Assembly: GCA_963738445.1 (NCBI GenBank)
Contig: CAVTWS010000024.1
Span: forward strand, 372,001 to 436,000
DNA length: 64,000 nucleotides
Source of the DNA: CAVTWS01 sp963738445
Lineage (GTDB): Bacteria > Actinomycetota > Acidimicrobiia > Acidimicrobiales > SHLQ01
Reading direction: 5' to 3'
Shown here: positions 34,699-45,227 of the stretch, one piece after another
Layout of the letters: every line of letters begins with the position of its first letter
How positions within the stretch are numbered: position 1 is the stretch's first letter
The notes under the pieces: model-generated
Seen by the model: the letters and a program-made list of their open reading frames with translations, nothing else
What the model was told of the DNA's origin: nothing
The model's database searches: none
Translations under genes and position numbers: made by a program

Positions 34699-35328
34699 GT
34701 GACTGCCGACGACCTCGTGCGCACAGCCGATCCGGCCGAGGTCGAACGGCTGACGGCCCGCGGCTACGAGGTCGTGAGGAAGCGCTTCCTTCTGGTCGCC
34801 GATGTCGACGACGTCCCCGCCCCGATGAGGGCCCCGGCCGAGGGAATCACCGTCGGCCCTCTACCGCCCGAACCGGAGTCGCTGATCGACATGCACTGGC
34901 TGAGCTATCCGCCGGAGCACCCCGACCATGTCCCGGAGGAGACCGACCCGGCCGTGGCGCAAGCGTTCTTCACCGATCTCTTCGACGGTCGTGTGGTCGG
35001 GCCCTGGATGCCCGAGGCGTCGTTCGTGGCGCGACGGCAGGATCGGGTCGTCGGCGCCGTGATCGTCAACGCGTTCGACGACGACACCGATGGCCTATAC
35101 ACCGGACCGTGGGTGAGCGACCTGCAGGTTCGACCCGACGAACAGCGCCACGGGCTGGGCCGACTTCTGCTGACGCACGCCATGTGCGCCGTCGCGGCAC
35201 GGGGTCACCCGCGGATCGGGTTGGCCGTGACGAAGGGGATCGACGCCGAGCGGCTCTATCGGCAATTGGGGTTCGACGACCTGGCCCCGCCGATGTGGCA
35301 GCTCCGGCCGCCGCTCAGCTCGGCTTGA
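34699..35328 (+). CDS. GNAT family N-acetyltransferase
   Basis: 209-aa acetyl-CoA-dependent acyltransferase. The GNAT core shows WVSDLQVRPDEQRHGLGRLLL (strand 4, acetyl-CoA loop Q/RxxGxG/A) and a C-terminal AERLYRQLGF. An N-terminal extension of about 70 residues precedes the fold. GTG start at 34699, four bases after the amidohydrolase stop, suggests an operon. Its 3' end overlaps the convergent LLM gene by 14 bp. Substrate unknown. Confidence 0.85.
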   Translation: MTADDLVRTADPAEVERLTARGYEVVRKRFLLVADVDDVPAPMRAPAEGITVGPLPPEPESLIDMHWLSYPPEHPDHVPEETDPAVAQAFFTDLFDGRVVGPWMPEASFVARRQDRVVGAVIVNAFDDDTDGLYTGPWVSDLQVRPDEQRHGLGRLLLTHAMCAVAARGHPRIGLAVTKGIDAERLYRQLGFDDLAPPMWQLRPPLSSA

Positions 35329-36295
35329 CCGCGGGCCAGACCTGGTCGACGAATCGCTGGAACATGTCCCACGCCGCGTCGACGGGCATGCCACCGCAGA
35401 GCGGATGGAGCAGCGCAGCACCGGTACGGCGGGCCGACTCGATGGCCCCGTCGACCGTCACGAATTGGTACATGCCCTCGGCCTTGAACTCCTCGAAGGT
35501 CGTGGCGTGGGAGTGAGCGGCCGAGGAGATGTCCGGGGTCTGCCATCCGGCGTAGGTGGAGGCCTCGTGCCACAGGTGCTGACCGTAGGTCGCCCACGCC
35601 CGCTCGGGATCGTCGACGACGAACAGGTGCTCGGACATGCCGGGCGGCATGATGCAGAACCCCTGCGTGCCCAGCCGCTCGCATTCCTCGTAGTACAGCT
35701 TCTCGACCTCGGGCACGTTGGCCGCCGTGTAGAGCGGGAGCCCGAAACGAGCGGCCCGTTTGGCGGCCGCCGGGCCACTGCCGCCGATCATCAACGTCGG
35801 ATGTGGCCTCGTCAGAGGGACGGGGGTGACCCGCACCATCTCGCCGTGGTACTCGAACGGTTCTCCTGTCCACGCCTTGAGCAACGTGTCGACGCAGTGG
35901 TCCATCAACTTCCCGCGGCGGGTCCACTCCTTCTGGTGCAGGTGATACTCGCTCGGGCGGTAACCGAGGCCGACGCAGATGGACAGACGTCCACCGCTCG
36001 CCAGGTCGAGGACGGCCATGTCCTCGGCGACCCGGATCGGGTCGTGGAGCGGGAGCAGCAGGGCGCCGAAGTTCATCATGATCCGCGAGGTGCGGGCGGC
36101 GACCATGCCCGCCATGAGCATCGGCGACGGGCTCCACCCGTTGTCGGCCCCATGGTGCTCCTCGAAGTTGACGACCGACATGCCCACCTCGTCGCCGAGG
36201 GCGGCCATGTCGACGAACGCCCGGTAACGGGCGGACATCTCGGTCGGTTCGAGCCCGGGCTGGATGCAGTTGAAACGCATGACGGCCATGGTCAC
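35315..36295 (-). CDS. LLM-class flavin-dependent oxidoreductase
   Basis: Luciferase-like monooxygenase: FNCIQPGLEP, VNFEEHHGADNGWSPSP (EHH motif), NFGALLLPLHDPIRVAEDMAVLDLASGGRL, GLGYRPSEY and PTLMIGGSGPAAAKRAARFG. The GTG at 36295 is preferred because AGGAGG lies 8 nt upstream; ATG 36289 would be the next choice. 326 aa. Several such enzymes and a PPOX protein suggest F420 use in this organism, which is inference. Confidence 0.9.
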   Translation of the reverse strand: MTMAVMRFNCIQPGLEPTEMSARYRAFVDMAALGDEVGMSVVNFEEHHGADNGWSPSPMLMAGMVAARTSRIMMNFGALLLPLHDPIRVAEDMAVLDLASGGRLSICVGLGYRPSEYHLHQKEWTRRGKLMDHCVDTLLKAWTGEPFEYHGEMVRVTPVPLTRPHPTLMIGGSGPAAAKRAARFGLPLYTAANVPEVEKLYYEECERLGTQGFCIMPPGMSEHLFVVDDPERAWATYGQHLWHEASTYAGWQTPDISSAAHSHATTFEEFKAEGMYQFVTVDGAIESARRTGAALLHPLCGGMPVDAAWDMFQRFVDQVWPAVKPS

Positions 36296-36380
36296 GGCGA
36301 GGTCCTCCTGGGACGATTCGGCCACCGGCGCGACGGCACCGGCGAGTCGCCCGGACCCTACCGCCACCGCGGTCGAAACG

Positions 36381-36743
36381 TCAGGTCGTGACGTGGGGCC
36401 ACACGATGCTGGCGTTCCAGCACACCACGGCGATGTACCAGCCGATGCCGGCCGCCAGGACCCATTCCATCATCGTCCAGTACGGCCGGGCGGCCCGAAG
36501 GCTGACGGCGAGCACCCCGAGAGTCGCCATCTTCACCAGGGCCACGGACCAGAAGTCGCCCACGAAGTTCCGCATGAGCGGATTCGCTTCGGCGAGGACA
36601 CCGAGGCGGATGCCGAGCATCGTGAGGTAGGCATCCAACACGTTCAGCGTCACGAGCAGGGTGAACAACACCCAGCGGGGCGACACGAAACCATCACGGA
36701 TCGGCCCTTCATCGACTCCGAAGATCAGCTCCCGAGTGGTCAC
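36381..36743 (-). CDS. Small membrane protein, DUF5658-like
   Basis: 120 residues, three or four transmembrane helices: VLFTLLVTLNVLDAYLTMLGI, then an EANPLMR motif between helices (typical of DUF5658-like proteins), VALVKMATLGVLAVSL, and WVLAAGIGWYIAVVCW. No function known. GTG start at 36743. Confidence 0.7.
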   Translation of the reverse strand: MTTRELIFGVDEGPIRDGFVSPRWVLFTLLVTLNVLDAYLTMLGIRLGVLAEANPLMRNFVGDFWSVALVKMATLGVLAVSLRAARPYWTMMEWVLAAGIGWYIAVVCWNASIVWPHVTT

Positions 36744-36832
36744 GAACTCTTTCTAGGCAACCGCGACGGCGGGGAACAAGGGCCATCGGGACCACCGGAT
36801 CCGGGCTCGCCGACCCATCGCCGCCACGGGCC

Positions 36833-37231
36833 TCAAACCCGTCCGAGGATGGAATCGACGGGGATCTCGATGACGCGCCGCTCCGGCCCCCGGTCCTTGG
36901 GCGTCGAGTACCGAGTGGCATATCGATCGACGGCTTCAGCGCATCGTTCGGGATCGCCTGTCACCACGGCCATGCCGTGCAATGTCGTCCACCGGCCGCC
37001 ATCGACCTGGCACACGGCGGCCGACAGTGGGCCACCTGCCTCCAGGAGCCGCGCCTTGACGCTCCCGGACCACGTGATGATCCGCACCAACCGTCGATCC
37101 GCATCCCAGGTGAAGCCGACCGGCGTCACGTGGGGGCGGCCGTCGGTCCGCACGAGGGTGAGGGACGCGAGATGACGTTCGACCAGGAAGTCGGTCATCG
37201 TTCCCGGCAGCGCGTTCGGGTCGAAACTCAT
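36833..37231 (-). CDS. PPOX-class (F420/FMN) flavin-binding split-barrel protein
   Basis: A 132-aa split beta-barrel protein resembling F420-dependent PPOX-type enzymes: HLASLTLVRTDGRPHVTPVGFTWD, VKARLLEAGG and RWTTLHGMAVVTGDPE, then RVIEIPVDSILGRV. It likely reduces small substrates with F420H2 or FMN. 10 bp downstream of the XRE regulator gene's stop on the same strand, possibly under its control. Confidence 0.85.
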   Translation of the reverse strand: MSFDPNALPGTMTDFLVERHLASLTLVRTDGRPHVTPVGFTWDADRRLVRIITWSGSVKARLLEAGGPLSAAVCQVDGGRWTTLHGMAVVTGDPERCAEAVDRYATRYSTPKDRGPERRVIEIPVDSILGRV

Positions 37232-37241
37232 CGGACGGACA

Positions 37242-37703
37242 TCATCGGGTACGGACGAACGACTCGTAGACCTGGATCAACGACGTCTTCTGATCCTCGG
37301 TGAGCGCAGGGTCGAGCCGGATCGCTTCGACGACACCGGCCGGTGACGTTTCATCGGCGGATTCGATGTCGCTGTCGAGGAGCCCGGCGGCCCGGTACAG
37401 CGCGGGCGGCGCGATGCTGAGCGCCTTGGCTATCTGCATCAGGATCTCGGCCGACGGCTTCTTGAGACCCCGCTCGATCTGGCTCAGGTACGGGTTGGAC
37501 ACCCCGGACAGGTCCGACAGGCGCCGCACCGACAGCTCGGCCTGATTGCGCTGTTGCCGGATGAACTCGCCGAGGCGCCGCCACCGCTCCTCGTGCTCGT
37601 CGAGCGGTTCAGCCGCGGGCGACGAGGGAACGGCGGCGTCCGCCTTCTTGCCGGCGTGGGCGCGTGGCCGGGCCTTGGCGGTGCGATCTGTCGAGGGGCT
37701 CAT
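37242..37703 (-). CDS. XRE-family helix-turn-helix transcriptional regulator
   Basis: 153 aa. A basic, low-complexity N-terminus (KARPRAHAGKKAD) precedes the HTH (LGEFIRQQRNQAELSVRRLSDLSGVSNPYLSQIERG) and PSAEILMQIAKALSI. The C-terminal helix (DPALTEDQKTSLIQVYESFV) resembles regulators seen near mycobacterial lipid genes. Target unknown. The gene ends just upstream of the PPOX gene on the same strand. Confidence 0.88.
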   Translation of the reverse strand: MSPSTDRTAKARPRAHAGKKADAAVPSSPAAEPLDEHEERWRRLGEFIRQQRNQAELSVRRLSDLSGVSNPYLSQIERGLKKPSAEILMQIAKALSIAPPALYRAAGLLDSDIESADETSPAGVVEAIRLDPALTEDQKTSLIQVYESFVRTR

Positions 37704-37768
37704 GGGCGGGTCCGAAACGGCGATGGGCGGGAGCAGACGCTCCCACCCATCAGGATGCCAGTCTCACC

Positions 37769-37883
37769 GTCCGATCAGGACGCGGGGTGTCCGGTCCGAT
37801 CAGGACGCGGGGTGTCCGGTCCGATCAGGACGCGGGGTGTCCGGTCCGATCAGGACGCGGGGTGTCCGGTCCGATCAGGACGC
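37769..37883. repeat. 25-bp tandem repeat, 4.6 copies
   Basis: Four exact copies of a 25-nt unit (37769-37793, 37794-37818, 37819-37843, 37844-37868) and a 15-nt partial copy. Each contains GTCC-GATCA-GGAC. The stop codon of the Lys/Ala-tailed protein gene lies within the partial copy; the rest is between two same-strand genes. Confidence 0.9.
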
Positions 37884-38456
37884 TGGGGTGCGCTTGGCTG
37901 GGGCCGCCTTGCGGGGCGCCGCCTTGCGAGCGGGCGCCTTGCGAGCGGTGGCCTTGCCGGTTCCAGCCTTGCGTGCAGCGGCCGGGCGAGCGGTGGCCAC
38001 CGGGGCGGTGGCGACCGGGGCCGGGGCCACGACGACGGGGGCGCCGAGGACGGACCAGATCTGGTCTCGGCCTTCGGTGACGAGCTTGGCCAGCGGGTTC
38101 GGCATCCGGCCGGTCACGCGGTCGAGCTTCGGGTCCAGGACCGGCCGCAGCTCGCGGGCGTGGGCGGTGGCGCGGCTCTTGGCTTCGTCGACCCGAGCCG
38201 AGACCTCGAACATGTCGTCGACCATGTGCTGCACGTCGGTGGCCCACGCCTGGTAGCTCCCGACGACCTCGTCGAAACGACCGGCGTCGCCCATCTTGTC
38301 GGCCAGCGGGGCCACCCGGCGGGCCATGGGGGCGAGGCGGTCGCCCAGCGACTCGGCCCGAGCGACGAGCACGTCGTTGAGCTTTTCGGCGACCAGCGCG
38401 TTGACGCCGATGGCGGTGTAGGCCAGATCCAGGGCCGTAGCAGTTGCGGTGGGCAT
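37875..38456 (-). CDS. HBHA/phasin-like protein with Lys/Ala-rich tail
   Basis: 193 aa. An N-terminal helical region rich in Ala, Arg, Glu and Asp (ALDLAYTAIGVNALVAEKLND, DKMGDAGRFDEVVGSYQAW, EAKSRATAHAREL) leads to a Pro/Ala/Val linker and a basic tail built of ARKA, KAAPRKAA and AKRT units. The layout resembles heparin-binding haemagglutinin or phasins with a histone-H1-like tail. Possible roles are DNA or polymer-granule binding, or cell-surface adhesion; none is proven. GGAG precedes the ATG at 38456. A TGCTA/TAGCA palindrome lies over the promoter. Confidence 0.65.
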   Translation of the reverse strand: MPTATATALDLAYTAIGVNALVAEKLNDVLVARAESLGDRLAPMARRVAPLADKMGDAGRFDEVVGSYQAWATDVQHMVDDMFEVSARVDEAKSRATAHARELRPVLDPKLDRVTGRMPNPLAKLVTEGRDQIWSVLGAPVVVAPAPVATAPVATARPAAARKAGTGKATARKAPARKAAPRKAAPAKRTPAS

Positions 38457-38503
38457 TGCCGTTCTCCAGTTCGATCCGAGGCCATCTGCCTCTCATCTTG
38501 TGG

Positions 38504-38517
38504 TGCTAACTGTAGCA
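38504..38517. promoter_or_regulatory. Possible operator: inverted repeat TGCTA-N4-TAGCA
   Basis: TGCTA-ACTG-TAGCA in the divergent region between the Lys/Ala-tailed gene and the MFS gene. A TACAGT -10-like box for the minus-strand gene overlaps it, so a bound repressor could block that promoter. Confidence 0.4.
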
Positions 38518-38648
38518 AGCGTTGGCGCGTTCTGGCAAGCAGTTCGGTCGTCTTTTCCCTGTGGCGTCGGGCACCCGTACGTGGGCCGGAACGGTCCCAC
38601 CTCGCCCGCGTCTTGCCGCGTCCTGAGGGATGAAGGAGAGTGACCGTG

Positions 38649-40080
38649 ATGGAGACCAGCGACCGGAGCGCCGAAACGCTCGCGCTGAGCGCCAGCGACC
38701 GGCTCCGGCGGGAGCGCCGGGTCATGGCCGTCTGCCTGACATCGATCTTCCTCGTGTCGATCGACGGGCTCATGGTTCCCGTCATCTTCCCGGCCATTCA
38801 CGACGCCTTCCCGGAGACCCCCGAGACGACCCTGTCGTGGATGGTCTCGGGATACGCGATCGTCATGGCGTCGCTCGTCGTGACCTCAGGACGTGTCGGT
38901 GACCGGATGGGCCGCCGGCCCGTGTACTTCGCTGGACTCACCGCGTGGATCATCGGCGCCGCCGGCGCGGCCTTCGCGCCGACCGTGGGGGTGCTCATCG
39001 CCGCCCGGTTGTTCCAGGGGGCCGGCCAAGCCTTCCTCATGCCGGCGTCGGTCGGGCTCCTCCTGCTCGCGGTCCCACCGGAGCGCCATCCGAAAGCGCT
39101 CGCGGCATGGATCGGCGCCGGCACGATCGGCGGCGCCGTCGGGCCGGCGTTCGGAGCCCTGATGGTGGCCGGTCCCGGCTGGCGGGCCGGGTTCGGCCTG
39201 AGCGCCGCCCTGTGCCTGGCCGTGTTGGTCCCCGCCCGGAGGATCCTGGCCGACACGCCGAGGGCGCGCCGACGCGACCATGCCCGATCCCGTCGGTTCC
39301 GCCGTGCTCGGAATCATGCTCGCGGCCCTGGTGATGGCGATCCTCAAGGTGCGGGTGTGGGGTCTCGGCGACGTGCGCATCATCGCCGCGCTCATCGTGA
39401 CCGCCGCCATGTTCCCGCTGTTCTGGTACCGAGCCCGAACCCACCCGACTCCGGCGCTCGATCTCGACCTGTTCCGCCGGCCGACCTATCGCCGTATCGC
39501 CGTGCTCGCGGGCTGCGTGTCTCTGGCTCTCTTCACGAACATCTACCTGCTCACACAATTCATGGCCGATATCTGGGACTACTCGGTCACCAAGGCGGCG
39601 CTGGGTCTGATCACCCTCCCGGTGGCGGCCGGCGCCGCAACCGTCTGGGCGCCCCGAGGAGCATCGAGGTTCGGGCGACGGAGGCTTCTCACCGCCGGCC
39701 TGGTGATGTCGGTGATCGGATGGCTCTGGCTGGCCGCGTTCCTCCGCAGCGAACCCGAGGTGCTGCTCGTCTTCGTGCCCGCGTTGGTGCTGGTCGGCAT
39801 CGGCGGTTGGGGTCTTCTCCTCACCTTGATGAACATGTTGGCCATGGAAGACCTGTCCGACGCCGACTACAGCACCGGGACCGCGGTCCTCGCCACCATC
39901 CGCCACGTGTTCGGCATCCTCGGCACCGCCATGGCTTTCGGTTTCGTCACGGGCGAGAACGATCTCGACCGCTACCGGGCCGCCTTCGGGGTGCTGGCGC
40001 TGATCGGGCTCTCCTGCGTCGGCATCGCCTCGACTCTTCCGGCCGATCCGGTCGGCCGACATCGGGCGTCGAGGGCCTGA
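38649..40080 (+). CDS. MFS transporter (DHA2-like), apparent frameshift
   Basis: The N-terminal part from 38649 (AAGGAG at 38633-38638) contains SIDGLMVPVIFPAI, WMVSGYAIVMASLVV and GRVGDRMGRRPVYFAG (motif A), ending near RRILADTPR. The remainder, from MPDPVGSAVLGIMLAALV to the stop at 40080, is one frame away. The whole is 1432 nt, one base too many; a single insertion around 39258-39279 would restore a roughly 476-aa, 14-segment drug/H+ antiporter-like protein. It is a sequencing error or a broken gene. GTG at 38646 is an alternative start. Confidence 0.8.
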
Positions 40081-40105
40081 CGACCCCGACGTCGCGTCCG
40101 CCGCG

Positions 40106-42413
40106 TCAGCGGCACACGCCCGAGGCGACCAACCGATCGATCTCCTCCGTGGAGAATCCGAGAACGTCCTGGAGGACCGACGCCGTGTCCGCTCCGAGGC
40201 ACGGGGCCGATGGCGCGGTGCGGAACACCCGACGACTGGCCCGCAGCGGGTTGCCGGTGTGACGTTCGGGGCCGACCTCGGGATGCTCGGTGCCCACCAG
40301 AAAGCCGCGATCCTCGAGATGTGGATCGGCCCGGTGATCGAGTGGACCCATGACGGGCATCGCCGAGACACCGTGTTCCTGGAGCAGCACCGCGGCGTCC
40401 GGGCCGGATCTGGCCGAGGTCCACGCGGTCAGCCAGGCATCGAGCTCATCCACCTCGGCCAGGCGGCCGGTCACGGTCGACCAGGCCGGCGCCGGCACCA
40501 ATCCGGCGACCGAGCAGAGCCGGGCGAAGGCGTCGTCGTCGGTCACGGCGATGGCCACCCACTCGTCGTCGCCCGCGGCGGCATAGACGCCGTGCGGCGC
40601 CTGCCACGGCGACCGGTTGCCGACCGGCTCGGGATCGATACCCGCCCGGGCCGCCGCCAGGTAGAGGTCACCGATCAGGTAAGCGGCCGTCTCGGTCTGA
40701 GCCATGTCCACGAACCGTCCCTGGCCGGTGGTGTCGCGTTGCCGCAACGCGGCCAACACGAGCGCGGCCATGAGCTTGCCGGCGATGTGATCGGGGTGAT
40801 TGAGCGACTGCCCACACGGGTAGGGCCCGGCCGGGTCGTTCCACAGATAGGTGACGCCCGCGAACGCCGCGTTGAGCGGACCGTAGGCGGGCATCTTTCC
40901 GAGGGGCCCGCCGTGCCCGTATCCCTGCGACGAGACGTAGACGACACCCGGGTTCGACGCGGCGACCTTGTCGAACCCGAGGCCCAGCCCGTTGAGCACC
41001 CCGCCCCGATGGTTCTCGGCCACCACGTCCGCTCGAGCGCACAACTCGAAGGCCAACCGGCGCCCTTCCTCAGTGGCGAGATCGAGGGCCACCGAGCGGC
41101 GCCCGCGGCATTCTGCATTGAAGGCGAAGCCACGATCGAGGTGGCCCATGCCCGACAGGCGCAGCACATCGGGTCGGGTCGCCGACTCGATCTTGATCAC
41201 GTCGGCACCGAGCTCGGACAACACCCAACACATCTCCGGCACCACCGCCGCGACGCCGAACTCGACGACCCGCACACCGTCGAGCAACAGGCCCGAACCC
41301 GAGGCCCTGACCGCCCCTTGCGAGCTCGGCACCGCGGCGGCCGCCGCCCGAGGTCGCGAGCTGAACCGCCACGGTCGGGTCGCCACGGGCAAGCCCGGAG
41401 CGGCCGGGTGGTCGAACGAGAAGAACGATCGGGCCCGGGTCTGGGGATGCTCGACGAATTTCGGACAAGTGGTTCAGGCCACCCATGGTCGCCCCGACCG
41501 GCTCGGCTTCGGCGATCAACTCCGAACGGGTGCGGTCGGTCAGGCAGGCACCCGTGACGATCCGCACCACATCGGTGTTCGCGGTCCGGAAGCCGGGCTG
41601 GTTCCACTCGTCCCCGGCGAGCGCGTCAGGGTTGCCGCAGACGGACACGAAGCCGGACCATTGGCGAGGCGTGCCCACCACCACGCGCACCCAGCCGTCG
41701 GACGCGGGAAGCACCCAGTAGGAGCCGTCGGCGTTGCGGGATCCCCGCACCGGCAGATGCGGGTTGACGCCCAGGTAGTCCGGGATCACGATCGACCACG
41801 GCGTGAGGCCCGACAAGGCCGCCTCCTGCACACTCACGTCGAACTCCACCGCGGGCCGCCCCCGGCCACGCTCGAAGACGCCGACGATCGCGGCCAGGGC
41901 GGCGAACGCCGAGGCGCAGTCGTGAGCCAGGTACCCGGGCACCGTGGTCGGTGACAGGGCCGGGAATCCCGTGGCGTGGAGGGCACCGGATGCCGCCAGA
42001 GCGGGCAACGGTTCCAGGTGCCAGCCCGACCGGAGGCCCGTCGCACCGAGATCGGCGATGGCGACGTGCACGAGGTCGGGAAACCGTCCAACGATGGAAC
42101 CGAGGCCGAGGTCGACCGCAGCTGCCGCGCCCGGACCCAGGTTCTCCACCAGCACCTGGGCCCCGCCGAGCAGGGAGTCGAGCTCGGCACGATCCGATGG
42201 CGATGCCACATCGAGCTCGACCACGTTCTTACCCAGGTTGCGCCACAGGTCAGCGTCGGCGAGGTGATCGGGGACCCGTTCCCCGGGGCGCACGACCCGG
42301 ATCACCGTTGCGCCCAGGTCGACCAGGATCCTCCCGGCCAGAGCGCCGCGCAGGTCGCACAGGTCGATGACGGTCACGTCGGCGAGTGGGGAGTCCAGTT
42401 CCGGTACGGGCAT
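40106..42413 (-). CDS. Two-domain CaiB/BaiF CoA transferase, apparent frameshift
   Basis: Frame 1 from the ATG at 42413 encodes one CoA-transferase domain (VTVIDLCDLRGALAGRIL, GFPALSPTTVPGYLAHD) ending in PVGATMGGLNHLSE. Removing one T of the TTT at 41459-41461 continues as FVEHPQTRARSFFSF and into a second full domain (VRVVEFGVAAVVPEMCWVL, ADVIKIES, VYVSSQGYGHGGPLG) ending at 40106. The corrected protein is 768 aa, like the tandem-domain CoA transferases of actinobacteria. As printed, two fragments overlap in different frames. The substrate acid is unknown. Confidence 0.85.
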
Positions 42414-42436
42414 GGTGGGTAGTGTCGCATCCGGTC

Positions 42437-42859
42437 ATGACCCACCGCACGACGATCCGCACGCGCTTCTACGAGCTCGATCCCTACGGCCACGTGAACC
42501 ACGCCGTGTACGTCCAGTGGTTCGAGGTCGCTCGGGTCGAGCTCCTCGACGAAGCCGGGTTGTCCCTTGCCGCAATGCAGGCGAACGGACTGCACTTCAT
42601 CGTGGCCGAGCTCACCATCCGATACGTGCGACCGATCGTCTTCGGCGACACCGTGGTGATCGAGACCGAGCTCGCCGAGCTCAAGCGGGTGTCAGGACGC
42701 TGGCATCAACGCATGTTCCGCGACGACGCCTTGTGCGCCGAGCAGAACATCCGGGTCGCCGTCACCACGGCCGACGGCCGTCCCTACCGTTTGGGCGACG
42801 AGTGGGTCCGCCTCCTGGAGCCCTACCGGGCACGAATGGCCTCCGATGGTTCGCGGTAG
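42437..42859 (+). CDS. Acyl-CoA thioesterase (4HBT hotdog fold)
   Basis: 140-aa hotdog protein: RFYELDPYGHVNHAVYVQWFEVARVELL contains the 4-hydroxybenzoyl-CoA thioesterase-type motif (DxxGHVNxxxYxxxFxxAR), with Asp as active-site acid. Hydrolyses an acyl-CoA thioester. The ATG at 42437 is chosen; the upstream in-frame start adds 17 unrelated residues. Divergent from the two-domain CoA transferase, 23 bp away. Confidence 0.9.
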   Translation: MTHRTTIRTRFYELDPYGHVNHAVYVQWFEVARVELLDEAGLSLAAMQANGLHFIVAELTIRYVRPIVFGDTVVIETELAELKRVSGRWHQRMFRDDALCAEQNIRVAVTTADGRPYRLGDEWVRLLEPYRARMASDGSR

Positions 42860-42907
42860 CGTGGCGTCCGCGTCACCACGTCACTGATCCAAGGAGTTCG
42901 GCCGCCC

Positions 42908-43465
42908 ATGAGCGAGAACCTTCGCACCTACCTCTCCGCCTGCTACGCCTTCGATGCCGTAGCCCGACGGGTGCCCGCCGACAAGTGGGATGCCCAGTCG
43001 CCCTGCTCGTCGTGGACCGCCCGTGAGGTCGTCGGCCACTCGATCACGGTCGCCGAGATGATCCGCGCCGCCGCGGGCGGCGACGGCCCGTCGGAAGGCA
43101 CCGAGGCCCAGAAGGCCGGCGATGATCCGCTCGCCAGCTGGTCGTCCGCATTCCAGAGCCTGCAAGCCCAGCTCGACCAACCGGGATCGCTCCAGCAGGT
43201 GTCGCAGAGCCCGTTCGGCGAGATGCCCGTCGACAATCTGATGGGCGCGCTGTTCCCGGATCCCTTCCTGCACACCTGGGATCTGGCTCAAGCGGCCGGG
43301 ATCGACCACGGGCTCGACCCCGCCCTGGCCCGACGCGCCCAGGCGGGCCTGGCGGCGATGGGCGACGCCATCCGCGGCCCCGGCCGGTTCGACGATGCCG
43401 TCGAAGCCCCCGCGGACGCCGACCCCGTCGTTCAGCTCGCCGCGTTCGCCGGCCGCCGCGTCTGA
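42908..43465 (+). CDS. TIGR03086-type DinB-like/maleylpyruvate-isomerase-like metal-binding protein
   Basis: 185 aa. DinB-fold, actinobacterial TIGR03086-like: ACYAFDAVARRVPADKWDAQSPCSSWTAREVVGHSI carries one metal-binding His, and FPDPFLHTWDLAQAAGID another. Family members may bind zinc or use mycothiol; the specific reaction is not known. Start ATG 42908. Confidence 0.82.
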   Translation: MSENLRTYLSACYAFDAVARRVPADKWDAQSPCSSWTAREVVGHSITVAEMIRAAAGGDGPSEGTEAQKAGDDPLASWSSAFQSLQAQLDQPGSLQQVSQSPFGEMPVDNLMGALFPDPFLHTWDLAQAAGIDHGLDPALARRAQAGLAAMGDAIRGPGRFDDAVEAPADADPVVQLAAFAGRRV

Positions 43466-43496
43466 TTCATCGAGCCTGCTGGGCGACCCAACCTAC

Positions 43497-43539
43497 ATTT
43501 GGTCGATTGACCTCTCCCACAGGCGATAGTCGACCAAAT
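43497..43539. terminator. Inverted repeat between convergent genes (possible bidirectional terminator)
   Basis: ATTTGGTCGA (43497-43506) and TCGACCAAAT (43530-43539) are exact inverted copies with a 23-nt loop, between the TIGR03086-like gene and the convergent fumarase gene. No long U run. Confidence 0.5.
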
Positions 43540-43567
43540 TTCGCTGGCAGGGGTCGCCGTGGCCGCG

Positions 43568-45205
<1,638 letters not shown>

Positions 45206-45227
45206 GGCCGCGACGGTAGACGAGCCC

